From positions 1 to 15,845 of the forward strand of contig CAKMOY010000106.1 in NCBI GenBank assembly GCA_927911235.1: a stretch of DNA of 15,845 nucleotides. The letters run 5' to 3'. The translations under genes were made by a program, and so were the position numbers. The notes under the pieces are model-generated. The model did not search any database. It had not been told where the DNA came from and saw only the letters and a program-made list of their open reading frames with translations. Shown in pieces: positions 8,421 to 15,798 of the stretch. The stretch's first letter is position 1; every line of letters begins with the position of its first letter. The stretch comes from an uncultured Moraxella sp. GTDB lineage: Bacteria > Pseudomonadota > Gammaproteobacteria > Pseudomonadales > Moraxellaceae.

Positions 8421-10547
8421 ATGCCACACAACAATGAAAAAAATTTACATCTCGTCAATTTTAACCAATTAAAACTTGAACAATTACAACAACATATCAC
8501 AGATGCGTTGGACAATGGTTTGGCATTTTTGGCAATGCTTGACGAAGAAAAACAAAATAATGAAAAAACTTGCGAAACTGCTGAACAAGCGTTGAATGAT
8601 ATTACCGCTTTTGAACACGTTAATATTGCGTTAGACCGCAGTTGGGGCTTACTGTCGCATTTGAACAGCGTGGTTAGCACAGATGAGATCCGTGAGTTAC
8701 ATCATAGCCTTCTGCCAAAAATTTCTGATTACGGCACGCAAGTTGGGCAACATCAAATTTTGTTTAGCCGTTATCGTCAAGTAATTGATAATCAAGATTT
8801 TTTTGAAAAACTTGACCCTGCTCGCAAGCGTGCTTTAACTTTATCTTTACAAGGTTTTGAATTGTCTGGAGTGGCATTGGCTGATGATAAAAAGGCGGAA
8901 TTTGCCAAATTATCCAGTGAATTATCTACTTTATCGGCAAAATTTTCGGACAATTTATTAGACGCAACGCAAAGTTATTTTTTACCTTTGGTTGAAAGTC
9001 AATTAAGCGGTTTGCCACAATCCGCCCTTGCTATGCTCAAAGATGCAGGCGAACGTTACCGTACAAAATTTAACCAATCAACAGCAACTTTATACGTTGC
9101 AACGCTTGATATTCCTGTATATTTGGCGGTCATGACTTATGCGGACGATAGGGATTTGCGTGAAAAATTGTACCGAGCGTACGTTACTCGTGCATCAGAA
9201 AAAAGTGAGCAAACCGAATTTAACAATGCCAATATTATGGTACAAATTTTGGCAAAACGTGAGCAAAAAGCCAAAATTTTGGGTTTTGACAATTATGCTG
9301 AAGTATCGCTTGCCACAAAAATGGCGGACGATGTGGCAACGGTGGAAAAATTTTTGCGAGATTTGGCAAATAAAGCCACGCCTTACGCCAAAGCCGATGT
9401 GAAAACCTTGCAAACTGAAGGCTTGGCGTTTGATATTGATGAGTTAAAGCCTTGGGATACGGCATATTTGGCGGAAAAAGTGCGTGAACGCAAGTTTAAT
9501 CTGTCGCAAGAAGCGGTTCGTCCGTATTTTCCTCTGCCAAAAGTGATTGACGGTTTGTTTGAAATTGTTCAACGTTTGTACGGTGTTAACATTGTAGAAA
9601 AAACGCAAGACGTGGAACGTTGGCATGATGAGGTGCGTTTTTATCAGTTGTTTGATGAATATGAACAATTGCTTGGCGGTTTTTATTTTGACCTTTACGC
9701 TCGCACAGGCAAGCGTGGCGGTGCATGGATGAGCGGTTTTCAAGCTCGTTATCAAAGTGCGGACGGTGCATATCATCAGTTGCCTGTGTGCTTTATGGTG
9801 GGTAATTTTTCCCCCGCCGTTGACGGTAAACCAAGCCTTTTAACCCATGATGAAGTCTTGACATTATTCCATGAGTTTGGGCATGGTTTGCATCATCTTT
9901 TGACAGAAATCAGCATTTCGGACGTGGCTGGGGTCAATGGCGTGGAATGGGACGCTGTGGAATTGCCAAGTCAATTTATGGAAAATTGGGCGTGGCACAA
10001 GGACGGCATTGCGTTGATTAGTGGTCATGTGGATACAGGCGAAACCTTGCCAAATGAGATGCTCCAAGCCATGTTAAGTGCCAAAAATTTCCAAAGCGGT
10101 ATGCAGACGTTACGTCAGTTGGAATTTGCCTTGTTTGATTTGTTGTTGCATTCTCAATCGCAAGCGGTTGATTATCAAGGAATTTTGGATTTGCTTGATA
10201 GCGTGCGTGCGGACGTGGCTGTCATGCCAGCGACTGATTATAACCGTTTTGCCAACAGTTTTAGCCATATTTTTGCGGGCGGTTATGCGTGTGGTTATTA
10301 TTCGTACAAATGGGCGGAATTGTTGTCGGCTGATGCGTTTGACCGTTTTGAAACGGACGGTATTTTTAACCAAAATACAGGCAAAATTTTCCGTGAAGAG
10401 ATTTTGGCAAAAGGCGGTTCTCGTTCGGCAAAAGAGAATTTTGAAGCGTTTCGTGAACGCCCTGCGGATATTGATGCGTTGCTGCGTCATTCGGGATTTT
10501 ATGAAGAGATTTTGAGTGATAATATTAATAATACGCAGTCTTGGTAA
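8421..10547 (+). CDS. prlC: Oligopeptidase A (M3 zinc metallopeptidase)
   Basis: This 708-residue cytoplasmic peptidase degrades oligopeptides, including cleaved signal peptides, and aligns along its whole length with E. coli OpdA/PrlC (680 residues). The zinc site is HEFGH at 484-488, with the third ligand Glu514 in WDAVELPSQFMENW. Other conserved blocks are LSHLNSV, LRDFELSG-like QGFELSGVAL, LDIPVYL, RPYFPLPKVIDGLFE, FYFDLYAR, RGGAWM, and FSHIFAGGYACGYYSYKWAELL near the C-terminus. The ATG at 8421 has AGGA at 8410-8413 at good distance. It ends 11 bases before the small zinc-ribbon gene, so the two form an operon. No frame damage is seen despite its length. Confidence 0.97.
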   Translation: MPHNNEKNLHLVNFNQLKLEQLQQHITDALDNGLAFLAMLDEEKQNNEKTCETAEQALNDITAFEHVNIALDRSWGLLSHLNSVVSTDEIRELHHSLLPKISDYGTQVGQHQILFSRYRQVIDNQDFFEKLDPARKRALTLSLQGFELSGVALADDKKAEFAKLSSELSTLSAKFSDNLLDATQSYFLPLVESQLSGLPQSALAMLKDAGERYRTKFNQSTATLYVATLDIPVYLAVMTYADDRDLREKLYRAYVTRASEKSEQTEFNNANIMVQILAKREQKAKILGFDNYAEVSLATKMADDVATVEKFLRDLANKATPYAKADVKTLQTEGLAFDIDELKPWDTAYLAEKVRERKFNLSQEAVRPYFPLPKVIDGLFEIVQRLYGVNIVEKTQDVERWHDEVRFYQLFDEYEQLLGGFYFDLYARTGKRGGAWMSGFQARYQSADGAYHQLPVCFMVGNFSPAVDGKPSLLTHDEVLTLFHEFGHGLHHLLTEISISDVAGVNGVEWDAVELPSQFMENWAWHKDGIALISGHVDTGETLPNEMLQAMLSAKNFQSGMQTLRQLEFALFDLLLHSQSQAVDYQGILDLLDSVRADVAVMPATDYNRFANSFSHIFAGGYACGYYSYKWAELLSADAFDRFETDGIFNQNTGKIFREEILAKGGSRSAKENFEAFRERPADIDALLRHSGFYEEILSDNINNTQSW

Positions 10548-10558
10548 AAGGAAAAAAT

Positions 10559-10798
10559 ATGCGATACCAATCCAACCGCCCAAAACGCCAATTTTTGGCA
10601 GGGGTAAAATGCAAACAATGTGGCGAAATAGACAAAATCGTCCAAATAGAAATCTTTGAACCTGTAGCAGACGAATACATTGAATGCGTATCGTGTGGCT
10701 ACAGCGAAAGACGACCAACCCTAGAAGATTTACCATTAATCCAACAACAAAATGCGGAAGAAGATAATATCGTGCAAGTCGTCAAATTTAAGCCATAA
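10559..10798 (+). CDS. yheV: YheV-type putative zinc ribbon protein
   Basis: This 79-residue protein has two CxxC knuckles (C18-K-Q-C21 and C43-V-S-C46) in the order KCKQC...ECVSCGY, matching the small YheV family, which is named for its zinc-ribbon form; the biochemical role is unknown. The start at ATG 10559 is set by a good AAAAGGA ribosome binding site right after the prlC stop. The longer reading from 10541 overlaps prlC and is not needed. Spacing of 11 bases means it is co-transcribed with prlC. The C-terminal 20 residues are polar and acidic. Confidence 0.88.
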   Translation: MRYQSNRPKRQFLAGVKCKQCGEIDKIVQIEIFEPVADEYIECVSCGYSERRPTLEDLPLIQQQNAEEDNIVQVVKFKP

Positions 10799-10883
10799 TT
10801 GTTTGACAAAAATAAAAAAATCGCCAAAAAATACCATTTAAGTAAAATATTGTTTCATTTTATCCTAAAATTACTGGGAAATA

Positions 10884-10914
10884 TTGTTATTTTGGTGCTA
10901 AATTTTGCTATAGT
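10884..10914 (+). promoter_or_regulatory. Extended -10 promoter of the bitopic repeat protein
   Basis: TGCTATAGT at 10906-10914 is an extended -10 element (TGn plus TATAGT). TTGTTA at 10884-10889 is a possible -35 at the long distance of 19 bases. Transcription would start near 10921, giving a leader of about 90 bases before the ATG at 11013. The leader contains a small hairpin, ACTTGT-AAGA-ACAAGT at 10932-10947. Confidence 0.45.
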
Positions 10915-11012
10915 ATGACATAATTGAAAGAACTTGTAAGAACAAGTGAATTTCCACACAAATTGTAGAAAAATACATGACAGATGATTGAACCGTAATA
11001 CGAAGAACCCAA

Positions 11013-12206
11013 ATGGACGAATTTTCATTAGATGCACTGGATTTGGATTCATTGGAATTGAATGACAATGCCCCAACAACACCAAACAGCACGGCTAACG
11101 ACATCAATTTAGATACGTCTAACTTAGATGAATTGGATTCTTTGGACAATCACGCACCCACCACACCCAATACAGATGTTACGGTAAATTTTGACGATTT
11201 TGACCTTGATGTGCCTGCAACGCATGAAAATATAGATGTCAATGCGGTGGATTTGGATAGTGTTGATTTAAATGCTGTTGATTTAAATACCCCTGACATT
11301 GACACGTTAAATCCAAATAGCAATGTTGCCACAGACGCACCTGTTAGCACGCATTCAATGACAAATGATATTGATGAATTAGACCTTGATGACTTGCTTG
11401 CACCTGCTGCGGCGACGGCTGTCGGTGCGGGTGTTGCTACGGTTGCACTGAATAACGATGACAAACCAACCGCTGCAACCAATGCCAAACCTGAGAAAAA
11501 AGGTTTGTTTGGCAAAGGTGCAAAAGTGGATAAACCAAAAGTTGAGAAAAAAGGTCTATTCGGCAAAAATACCAAAGAAGTAAAACCAAAAGCAGAAAAA
11601 AAGCCACTGTTTGGTGCGAAAAAAGCCACGCCAAAATCGTATAAAGCAACTTTGGTAAAATCACCAAAACCGATAGGTGCAAAAAATAATAACCTATTAT
11701 ATGCGATTTTGGCATTGTTAATTTTGGGTGCATTGGCATGGTTCTTTATGAATCAAGGCAGTGAAGAACCTGCACCAGCTCCAACGCCAGTGCCAACCCC
11801 TGCGAAAGTTGCCCCTGTTGCATCTACACCTACAACAGCGAGCAGTGTTGCAAGTACTGCCAGTGCGGTGGCGGTCGCAAGTGTGGCTTCAACTGTCGCT
11901 GAAACGGCTAGCACCCCTGTTGAGACCGCATCAACACCAGAAATTACCACGACAGCACCTGTCGTAACACCTGAAGAAGTCTTGAATGCCGAAACACCAA
12001 ACGACCCAGCTTTAGCAAAAGAAGAGATGGATAGACTTGAAGAACAAGCGACCCAACTGGCTGAACAAGAAAAAATGATTGAAGAACGGCTAAAAATGAT
12101 GAATGAGCTAAGTGGCAAAAAAGAAGAGCGTATCAAATTGTTAGAACAACAAATCGCCCAACTTGAGCAACAAAAAGCCCAAGAAAAAATGGCTCAAGGC
12201 AAATAA
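11013..12206 (+). CDS. Bitopic inner-membrane protein with acidic Leu-Asp repeats, basic 17-residue repeats and coiled coil
   Basis: This 397-residue protein is not recognised by name. Residues 1-130 are acidic and rich in repeated LD/DLD units (ALDLDSLEL, VDLDSVDLNAVDL, DELDLDDLL) with NAPTTPN/HAPTTPN repeats, resembling the acidic parts of FimV/TspA-like proteins. Residues 161-211 are three exact 17-residue basic units (EKKGLFGK..., EKKGLFGK..., EKKPLFGA...). A single membrane span lies at 227-246 (LLYAILALLILGALAWFF). A Pro/Thr/Ser/Ala/Val linker (252-320) follows, then a charged coiled coil (332-392). The Lys-rich side before the span predicts the acidic head in the cytoplasm and the coiled coil in the periplasm. 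The start at ATG 11013 is fixed by an in-frame TGA upstream. A scaffold or envelope-spanning role is only inferred. Confidence 0.85.
   Translation: MDEFSLDALDLDSLELNDNAPTTPNSTANDINLDTSNLDELDSLDNHAPTTPNTDVTVNFDDFDLDVPATHENIDVNAVDLDSVDLNAVDLNTPDIDTLNPNSNVATDAPVSTHSMTNDIDELDLDDLLAPAAATAVGAGVATVALNNDDKPTAATNAKPEKKGLFGKGAKVDKPKVEKKGLFGKNTKEVKPKAEKKPLFGAKKATPKSYKATLVKSPKPIGAKNNNLLYAILALLILGALAWFFMNQGSEEPAPAPTPVPTPAKVAPVASTPTTASSVASTASAVAVASVASTVAETASTPVETASTPEITTTAPVVTPEEVLNAETPNDPALAKEEMDRLEEQATQLAEQEKMIEERLKMMNELSGKKEERIKLLEQQIAQLEQQKAQEKMAQGK
11493..11645 (+). repeat. Three tandem 51-bp coding repeats
   Basis: Three units of exactly 51 bases (11493-11543, 11544-11594, 11595-11645) encode 17-residue basic repeats. 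The first two share EKKGLFGK at their start and KPK near their end; the third reads EKKPLFGA and is more worn. They lie directly before the membrane span of the bitopic protein. Confidence 0.85.
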
Positions 12207-12221
12207 TTGCTGAGCCGTTTT
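12191..12221 (+). terminator. Stem-loop across the stop codon of the bitopic protein gene
   Basis: GGCTCA (12191-12196) pairs with TGAGCC (12211-12216), and inside it GCAA pairs with TTGC with a two-base bulge and an ATAA loop. GTTTT follows. The T tract is short, so it may be a weak terminator or an RNA-protecting hairpin that limits read-through into the next gene. Confidence 0.45.
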
Positions 12222-12240
12222 AAAAAGTTGATGGTTATTG

Positions 12241-12753
12241 ATGATTAGCCTTGCTGATAAAAAAACCTTGTTTCAAGACTGCTACCAAGCGTTGATAATG
12301 CCTGTCCCAGTGTCAGGCATTTTTCGTCATCGTCTGCTGTTACGCACGCAGATGTTGTACCCTGAATATTATCAAGTGTACAAACAAGCCTGTGAACGCT
12401 CCGAGTTGGCATTGGGTGAGAACCTTGTGTACGAAACCAACCGAGATTTAGCAGGCGTGGGCGTGGGTGGGGCGTTGTCAAAGCCTAAGTTTATCGTGGC
12501 GATGGCGACCACCGAATTTGCCGAAAATTCACCGCATTTGGACAGTATTTGCACCTGTTTGCAACAGCTTGAGCTTGTTTTGTACCAATGGGGGCGTTAT
12601 GATGGCATTCGCCGTGTCGCTGTGATTGGCGTTGATGAGCTGATTTTGCCAAATGACGCTGAATTTGACGTGGATATTTTGCCGTTATTGGAAAATATTT
12701 GCAACCAGTTTCAACCCTTAATACCGTTATTTATCGTTAATGGTTGTTTTTAA
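12241..12753 (+). CDS. Hypothetical protein, 170 residues
   Basis: No family is recognised. The protein begins MISLADKKTLFQDCYQAL, has a mixed alpha/beta look with hydrophobic strand-like segments (KFIVAMATTEF, VAVIGVDEL, IPLFIVNGCF) and a Gly-rich turn AGVGVGGAL near residue 80, and has no signal peptide or membrane span. Six Cys residues are spread without a CxxC pattern. ATG 12241 is chosen over TTG 12238; the ribosome binding site is poor. It follows the bitopic protein gene by 34 bases on the same strand and may be its operon partner. Codon use is like its neighbours, so it looks like a resident gene, not a shadow frame. Confidence 0.75.
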   Translation: MISLADKKTLFQDCYQALIMPVPVSGIFRHRLLLRTQMLYPEYYQVYKQACERSELALGENLVYETNRDLAGVGVGGALSKPKFIVAMATTEFAENSPHLDSICTCLQQLELVLYQWGRYDGIRRVAVIGVDELILPNDAEFDVDILPLLENICNQFQPLIPLFIVNGCF

Positions 12754-12790
12754 AAATAATTTTTATGGAAAATGGATAAAGGAAAATCTG

Positions 12791-12889
12791 ATGTTTGCCA
12801 AAAAAATAGCGATTACCGTTATGTTGTTTGCCAGCAGTTTGCCAAGTGTCGCCCAAGATTTTTATTGGCAATCATTCAAAGCGTTGTGA
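12791..12889 (+). CDS. Signal-peptide mini-ORF, probably a truncated secreted protein
   Basis: The 32-codon frame reads MFAKKIAITVMLFASSLPSV with a likely cleavage after AQ, that is, Lys residues, a hydrophobic core and an AxA-like end, a typical Sec signal peptide. It stops after DFYWQSFKAL. GGAAAAT sits upstream as a weak ribosome binding site. The mature part is missing: at about 12879 the sequence changes to the tail of a cytosine methylase in another frame. This looks like a deletion join, but a very small secreted peptide cannot be excluded. Confidence 0.45.
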   Translation: MFAKKIAITVMLFASSLPSVAQDFYWQSFKAL

Positions 12890-12974
12890 ACACGTTGGTA
12901 ATGCCGTTACGCCACCGCTTGCCAATGCGATTGCAAAGCAGTGTGTTGAGTTTTTTGAAAAGAATAACAAATAA
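12879..12974 (+). pseudogene. C-terminal remnant of a C5-cytosine DNA methyltransferase
   Basis: The frame reads RCEHVGNAVTPPLANAIAKQ and then CVEFFEKNNK before TAA. The GNAVxPPLAxAIA pattern is the hallmark of motif X, the last conserved block of Dcm-type C5-cytosine methylases, and the short charged tail matches where these proteins end. Motifs I to IX are absent, and the upstream sequence in this frame has no methylase character, so only the last 30 or so codons survive. A terminator follows at 12993. It points to a second, lost restriction-modification locus here. Confidence 0.6.
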
Positions 12975-12992
12975 CATTTATTTAAATGTAAT

Positions 12993-13018
12993 AAAAAGCC
13001 ACACATCGTGGCTTTTTT
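12993..13018 (+). terminator. Rho-independent terminator after the methylase remnant
   Basis: A perfect 10-bp stem, AAAAAGCCAC / GTGGCTTTTT, with an ACATC loop is followed by a T run. The A-rich left arm makes it able to work in both directions. It separates the decayed stretch from the flippase gene. Confidence 0.85.
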
Positions 13019-13121
13019 ATCACCAAATTGACAAAAAAAATGACATTCCTCCCAAACCGATTAAACTAACCCACATTTTCAATTTCAAGCAAATTAAGGC
13101 AAATTTAAACCAAGGTGAACC

Positions 13122-14565
13122 GTGAACATCAAACGTTTATTAGGCGAAACGATAATCTATGGCATTGGGGCGATTTTGCCACGAGTCATCACATTTTTAC
13201 TAAACCCCTTATATATCAACTATATAGACAAACAAGCCTTTGCCATTTTCACCAGCCTATATGCGTGGATAGCCTTTATCAACATCATGCTCACATTCGG
13301 CTTTGAAACGTCGTACTTCCGCTACGCATCAGAAGACGGTATGCACCAAAAAGTTTTTAACACGTCTTTTTGGTTTGTAACTTCGCTTGCCACCGTATTT
13401 TTGCTTGCCGTACTGCTGTTTAACTATCCGCTTGCCACCTTAATGGACTATGCGAGTAACCCTGAATATTTGTGTTGGTTTGCGTGGATAGCGTTTTTTT
13501 GATGCGGTTTGCACCATTCCGTTTGCCTATTTGCGATTTCACAATAAGCCTGTCATGTACTCCGCCATTCGTGTGTCGTCCATTCTTATTCAGACCGTGT
13601 TAGTCATTGCGTTATTCCGCTTTGTTCCTGTGGATTTTGCCAAAAGCATTGGGCTAAAACAGCAAGTTTCTTATCCATTTTTTAGTAATTTAATCGCAAG
13701 TATCTCAACTTTTGTTATGCTTTTACCAATTATATTAAAAGTAAAACTCGGTTTTGATGAAGCATTATTTAAAAAAATGTTAAGCTATTCTTATCCTGTT
13801 ATGTTGGCGGGCTTGGCGTTTATGGTTAATGAAAATTTTGACAAAATTATTCAATACTACATGATTGACAAAGGCGATGCAGGGGCGTATGGCGGTGCGT
13901 ACAAATTGGCGGTGCTGATGACGCTATTCGTAACGGCATATCGTATGGGGATTGAGCCGTTTTTATTCAAACAAATGAAAAACGCCGATGCCAAAAACAC
14001 TTACGCCAAACTCACCGAATATTTCACCCTGTTTGCGTCTGTGGTGGCGTTAGGCATTATCGCTAATATCTCGTGGCTAAAACGCCTGTTTATCACCGAC
14101 AGTAGCTACTGGACAGCGATTGACATCGTGCCGATTATCGTCATTGCCAATCTGTTTTTTGGCATTTATTACAACCTGTCTACTTGGTACAAAGTCACCG
14201 ACCGCACCAAAATCGGCACAGCGATTTCGTGGTTTGGGGCGGGCTTGACGATTTTGTTACATTTGCTATTTTTGCAAAAATACGGCTTTATGGTGTCCGC
14301 TTGGGTTACGCTTGCGGTATATGCGACCATGACGGCAATTTCCTATGTTTTGGGGCAAAAAATGTATCCAATTCCGTACAAAACCAAAAAAATTGGCGGA
14401 TTTTTGGCAATTTTAATCGCTTTTAGCTTAATGATTGTCAATGCGTTTGAAATGAACTTTTGGTTGTCAAACGCCTTGTTAATCGTGTATATGGTGATGG
14501 TGGCGTATGTTGAGCGAGATTTGATTCACAAATTGTTGAACAAAAGCAAAAAAGCGGTAAAATAA
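13122..14565 (+). pseudogene. Polysaccharide/lipopolysaccharide flippase (Wzx/RfbX-like), one frameshift
   Basis: Two frames (13122-13502 and 13531-14565) form one 480-residue protein if one T is removed from the T7 run at 13494-13500; the joined reading is WIAFFDAVCTIPFAYLRF. The product has about 12-14 hydrophobic spans and begins with LLGETIIYGIGAILPRVITF followed by PLYINYID, the usual start of oligosaccharide flippases of the MATE-like MVF/PST group, which move lipid-linked glycans across the inner membrane. The GTG at 13122 has AGGTGA just upstream at a short distance. No glycosyltransferase genes are in the window, so the glycan is unknown. The break may be an assembly error; slipped-strand switching at T7 is a weaker alternative. 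Confidence 0.83.
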
Positions 14566-14584
14566 CCATAGATTTTTGCTTGCG

Positions 14585-14609
14585 TTTTCCCTTATAATAG
14601 TAGGGAAAA
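14585..14609. promoter_or_regulatory. Promoter of the cytochrome c5 gene, -10 box inside an inverted repeat
   Basis: A perfect TATAAT (14593-14598) lies in the 9-base loop of an inverted repeat TTTTCCCT (14585-14592) / AGGGAAAA (14602-14609). No good -35 is present (TAGATT at 18 bases is poor), so activation or an unusual promoter is possible. A protein that binds the repeat would cover the -10 box. The transcribed leader would be about 70 bases. Confidence 0.5.
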
Positions 14610-14676
14610 ATTCTTACCCGCATTACATATATTTTATGTTTTGTGAAAACATGACAAAAATAAGAGAACGTGCCGA

Positions 14677-15231
14677 ATGAAAAAAGTAGTTATGTTATCA
14701 GCCATCGCCCTGCTAAGCACAGCGGGCATTGCTGTCAGCCAAGCCGAAACCGCCAGCACTGCATCTGCAACCGCATCAACTGCTAGCCAACCTGCAACCG
14801 CTTCTGCACCAGCCACAGAAGCCAAAAAACAACCAGAAGTGCCAAAAGACCCACCCCAAGTGCAAAAATTGATTGCCTTGTATCCAAACTTGATTGCCCG
14901 TATCGCCCCACAAGGCAAAGTGTGCTTTGAAGGTCAAGATTGCGATATCACCATTGCGGCAACGCTGGGTGCAGCCGACCCAAACAACCCACGTGACGGT
15001 AAAGCCATCTATGAAGGCGTGTGCCATACTTGCCACGCAACAGGACTTTTGGCATCACCAAAATTTGGTGACAAAGCAGGCTGGGCACCACGTATTGCCA
15101 AAGGTGCAGCGACTTTGCATGACCATGCCATCAAAGGCTTTAACGCTATGCCTCCCAAAGGTGGTAAAGCGGACTTGCTAGACCAAGAAGTTATCAACGC
15201 TGTCGATTATATGATTGAAAATGCCAAATAA
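14677..15231 (+). CDS. Cytochrome c5 family protein
   Basis: This 184-residue periplasmic mono-haem cytochrome starts with a Sec signal peptide (MKKVVMLSAIALLSTAGIAV, cut near residue 23). A low-complexity Ala/Thr/Ser/Pro linker (24-50) acts as a tether. The haem motif is CHTCH at 116-120 and the likely axial Met is Met158 in MPPKGG. C83 and C89 are a further pair. The ending DQEVINAVDYMIENAK matches the class I/c5 helix that closes the fold. It should carry electrons between respiratory complexes, and its haem attachment needs the Ccm system, two genes of which (ccmAB) are in this window. AAGAGA at 14662-14667 is the ribosome binding site, and the gene has its own promoter and terminator. 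Confidence 0.92.
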   Translation: MKKVVMLSAIALLSTAGIAVSQAETASTASATASTASQPATASAPATEAKKQPEVPKDPPQVQKLIALYPNLIARIAPQGKVCFEGQDCDITIAATLGAADPNNPRDGKAIYEGVCHTCHATGLLASPKFGDKAGWAPRIAKGAATLHDHAIKGFNAMPPKGGKADLLDQEVINAVDYMIENAK

Positions 15232-15251
15232 CTGATTGCATATTTCCAATC

Positions 15252-15287
15252 AAAAAAGCGAATAATGGTTAAATTATTCGCTTTTTT
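15252..15287. terminator. Bidirectional rho-independent terminator
   Basis: A perfect 15-bp stem (15252-15266 with 15273-15287) has a GGTTAA loop. The A6 on one side and T7 on the other give a U tract on both strands. It ends the cytochrome gene on the plus strand and the convergent SDR gene on the minus strand, whose stop codon touches the stem. Confidence 0.93.
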
Positions 15288-15646
15288 TATGGCAAAATTT
15301 GGGTAAAATCTCTGTTTAATAACCGCAAAAAATTCGCATTATCCGCCACATTACCATTTTCTAGCAAAATCAAACTATCCACGCTTATCATCTTGCTAAA
15401 CGGTTGTAAAATACTGGCAAAAAACTTGGCAATCGGCATGGGAATATTGACAATAACAGGCGAATTTTTGTGATAAAATTTTACTCGTAAACCGCTTAAA
15501 TACTCAGCTAAGGTCAAAGCTTTCTCGCCTGTAAAATTAATCACTTTGGGTAAATTGTCTGTTTTTGTTAAATTGACCAAGCCCAACGCCACATCATCAA
15601 CGTGAATGGGGCTTGAAACCGCCTCTTGAAATCTAACCAAATCCAT
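15287..15646 (-). pseudogene. SDR-family NAD(P)-dependent epimerase/oxidoreductase, C-terminal part only
   Basis: The frame holds 119 residues of the C-terminal half of an atypical extended SDR protein: SPIHVDDVALGLV, then VINFTGEKALTLAEYLSGLR, and near the end DSLILLENGNVADNANFLRL, a block typical of NAD(P)H-binding SDR oxidoreductases of about 300-450 residues. The N-terminal Rossmann fold with GxxGxxG and the YxxxK catalytic site are absent. Family sense fades just upstream of Met at 15646 (about 15650-15660), exactly where the IS607-like sequence begins on the other strand, so the gene was most likely cut by the insertion or a related deletion. It has lost its promoter and active site and should be inactive. 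Confidence 0.75.
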
Positions 15647-15660
15647 CTTAGAATATCCAA

Positions 15661-15797
15661 ATGAACAGATTAATTAGTATCAACGAAGCATCAAACAACT
15701 TGGCGTATCTATCTCAACATTACGCAGATGGGACGAAAGCGGTGTACTTGTTGCCCAAAGAACGCCAAAAGGACACAGACGTTACGATAAGTACTAG
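15661..15797 (+). pseudogene. IS607-type OrfA, DNA-binding domain only, frameshifted
   Basis: The start MNRLISINEAS is the usual opening of IS607 OrfA (MerR-like winged helix). After an A is restored in the A3 run at 15693-15695 the reading continues as KQLGVSISTLRRWDESGVLV and AQRTPKGHRRYDKY, then TAG at 15795. That gives 45 residues: a complete MerR-type helix-turn-helix with GHRRY. The following serine recombinase catalytic domain (about 150 residues in full-length proteins) is absent. The stop is independent of the frameshift and precedes the TnpB start by one base, so the domain loss seems real even if the missing A is an error. Without recombinase it cannot transpose by itself. Confidence 0.68.
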
Positions 15798-15798
15798 A

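Noticed and set aside
10110..10736. Minus-strand open frame of 208 codons
   Set aside because: It overlaps prlC and the zinc-ribbon gene, both strongly supported, and its product is basic, Arg/Ile-rich shadow sequence.
11150..12136. Long minus-strand frames (159 and 127 codons) opposite the bitopic protein
   Set aside because: They are the mirror of the repeated Ala/Thr/Lys-rich coding DNA; the low-complexity composition explains the open frame.
12772..13125. Plus-strand open frame of 117 codons
   Set aside because: It runs through the signal-peptide ORF, the methylase remnant and the hairpin terminator in a third frame. A terminator inside a gene and no recognisable features argue against it.
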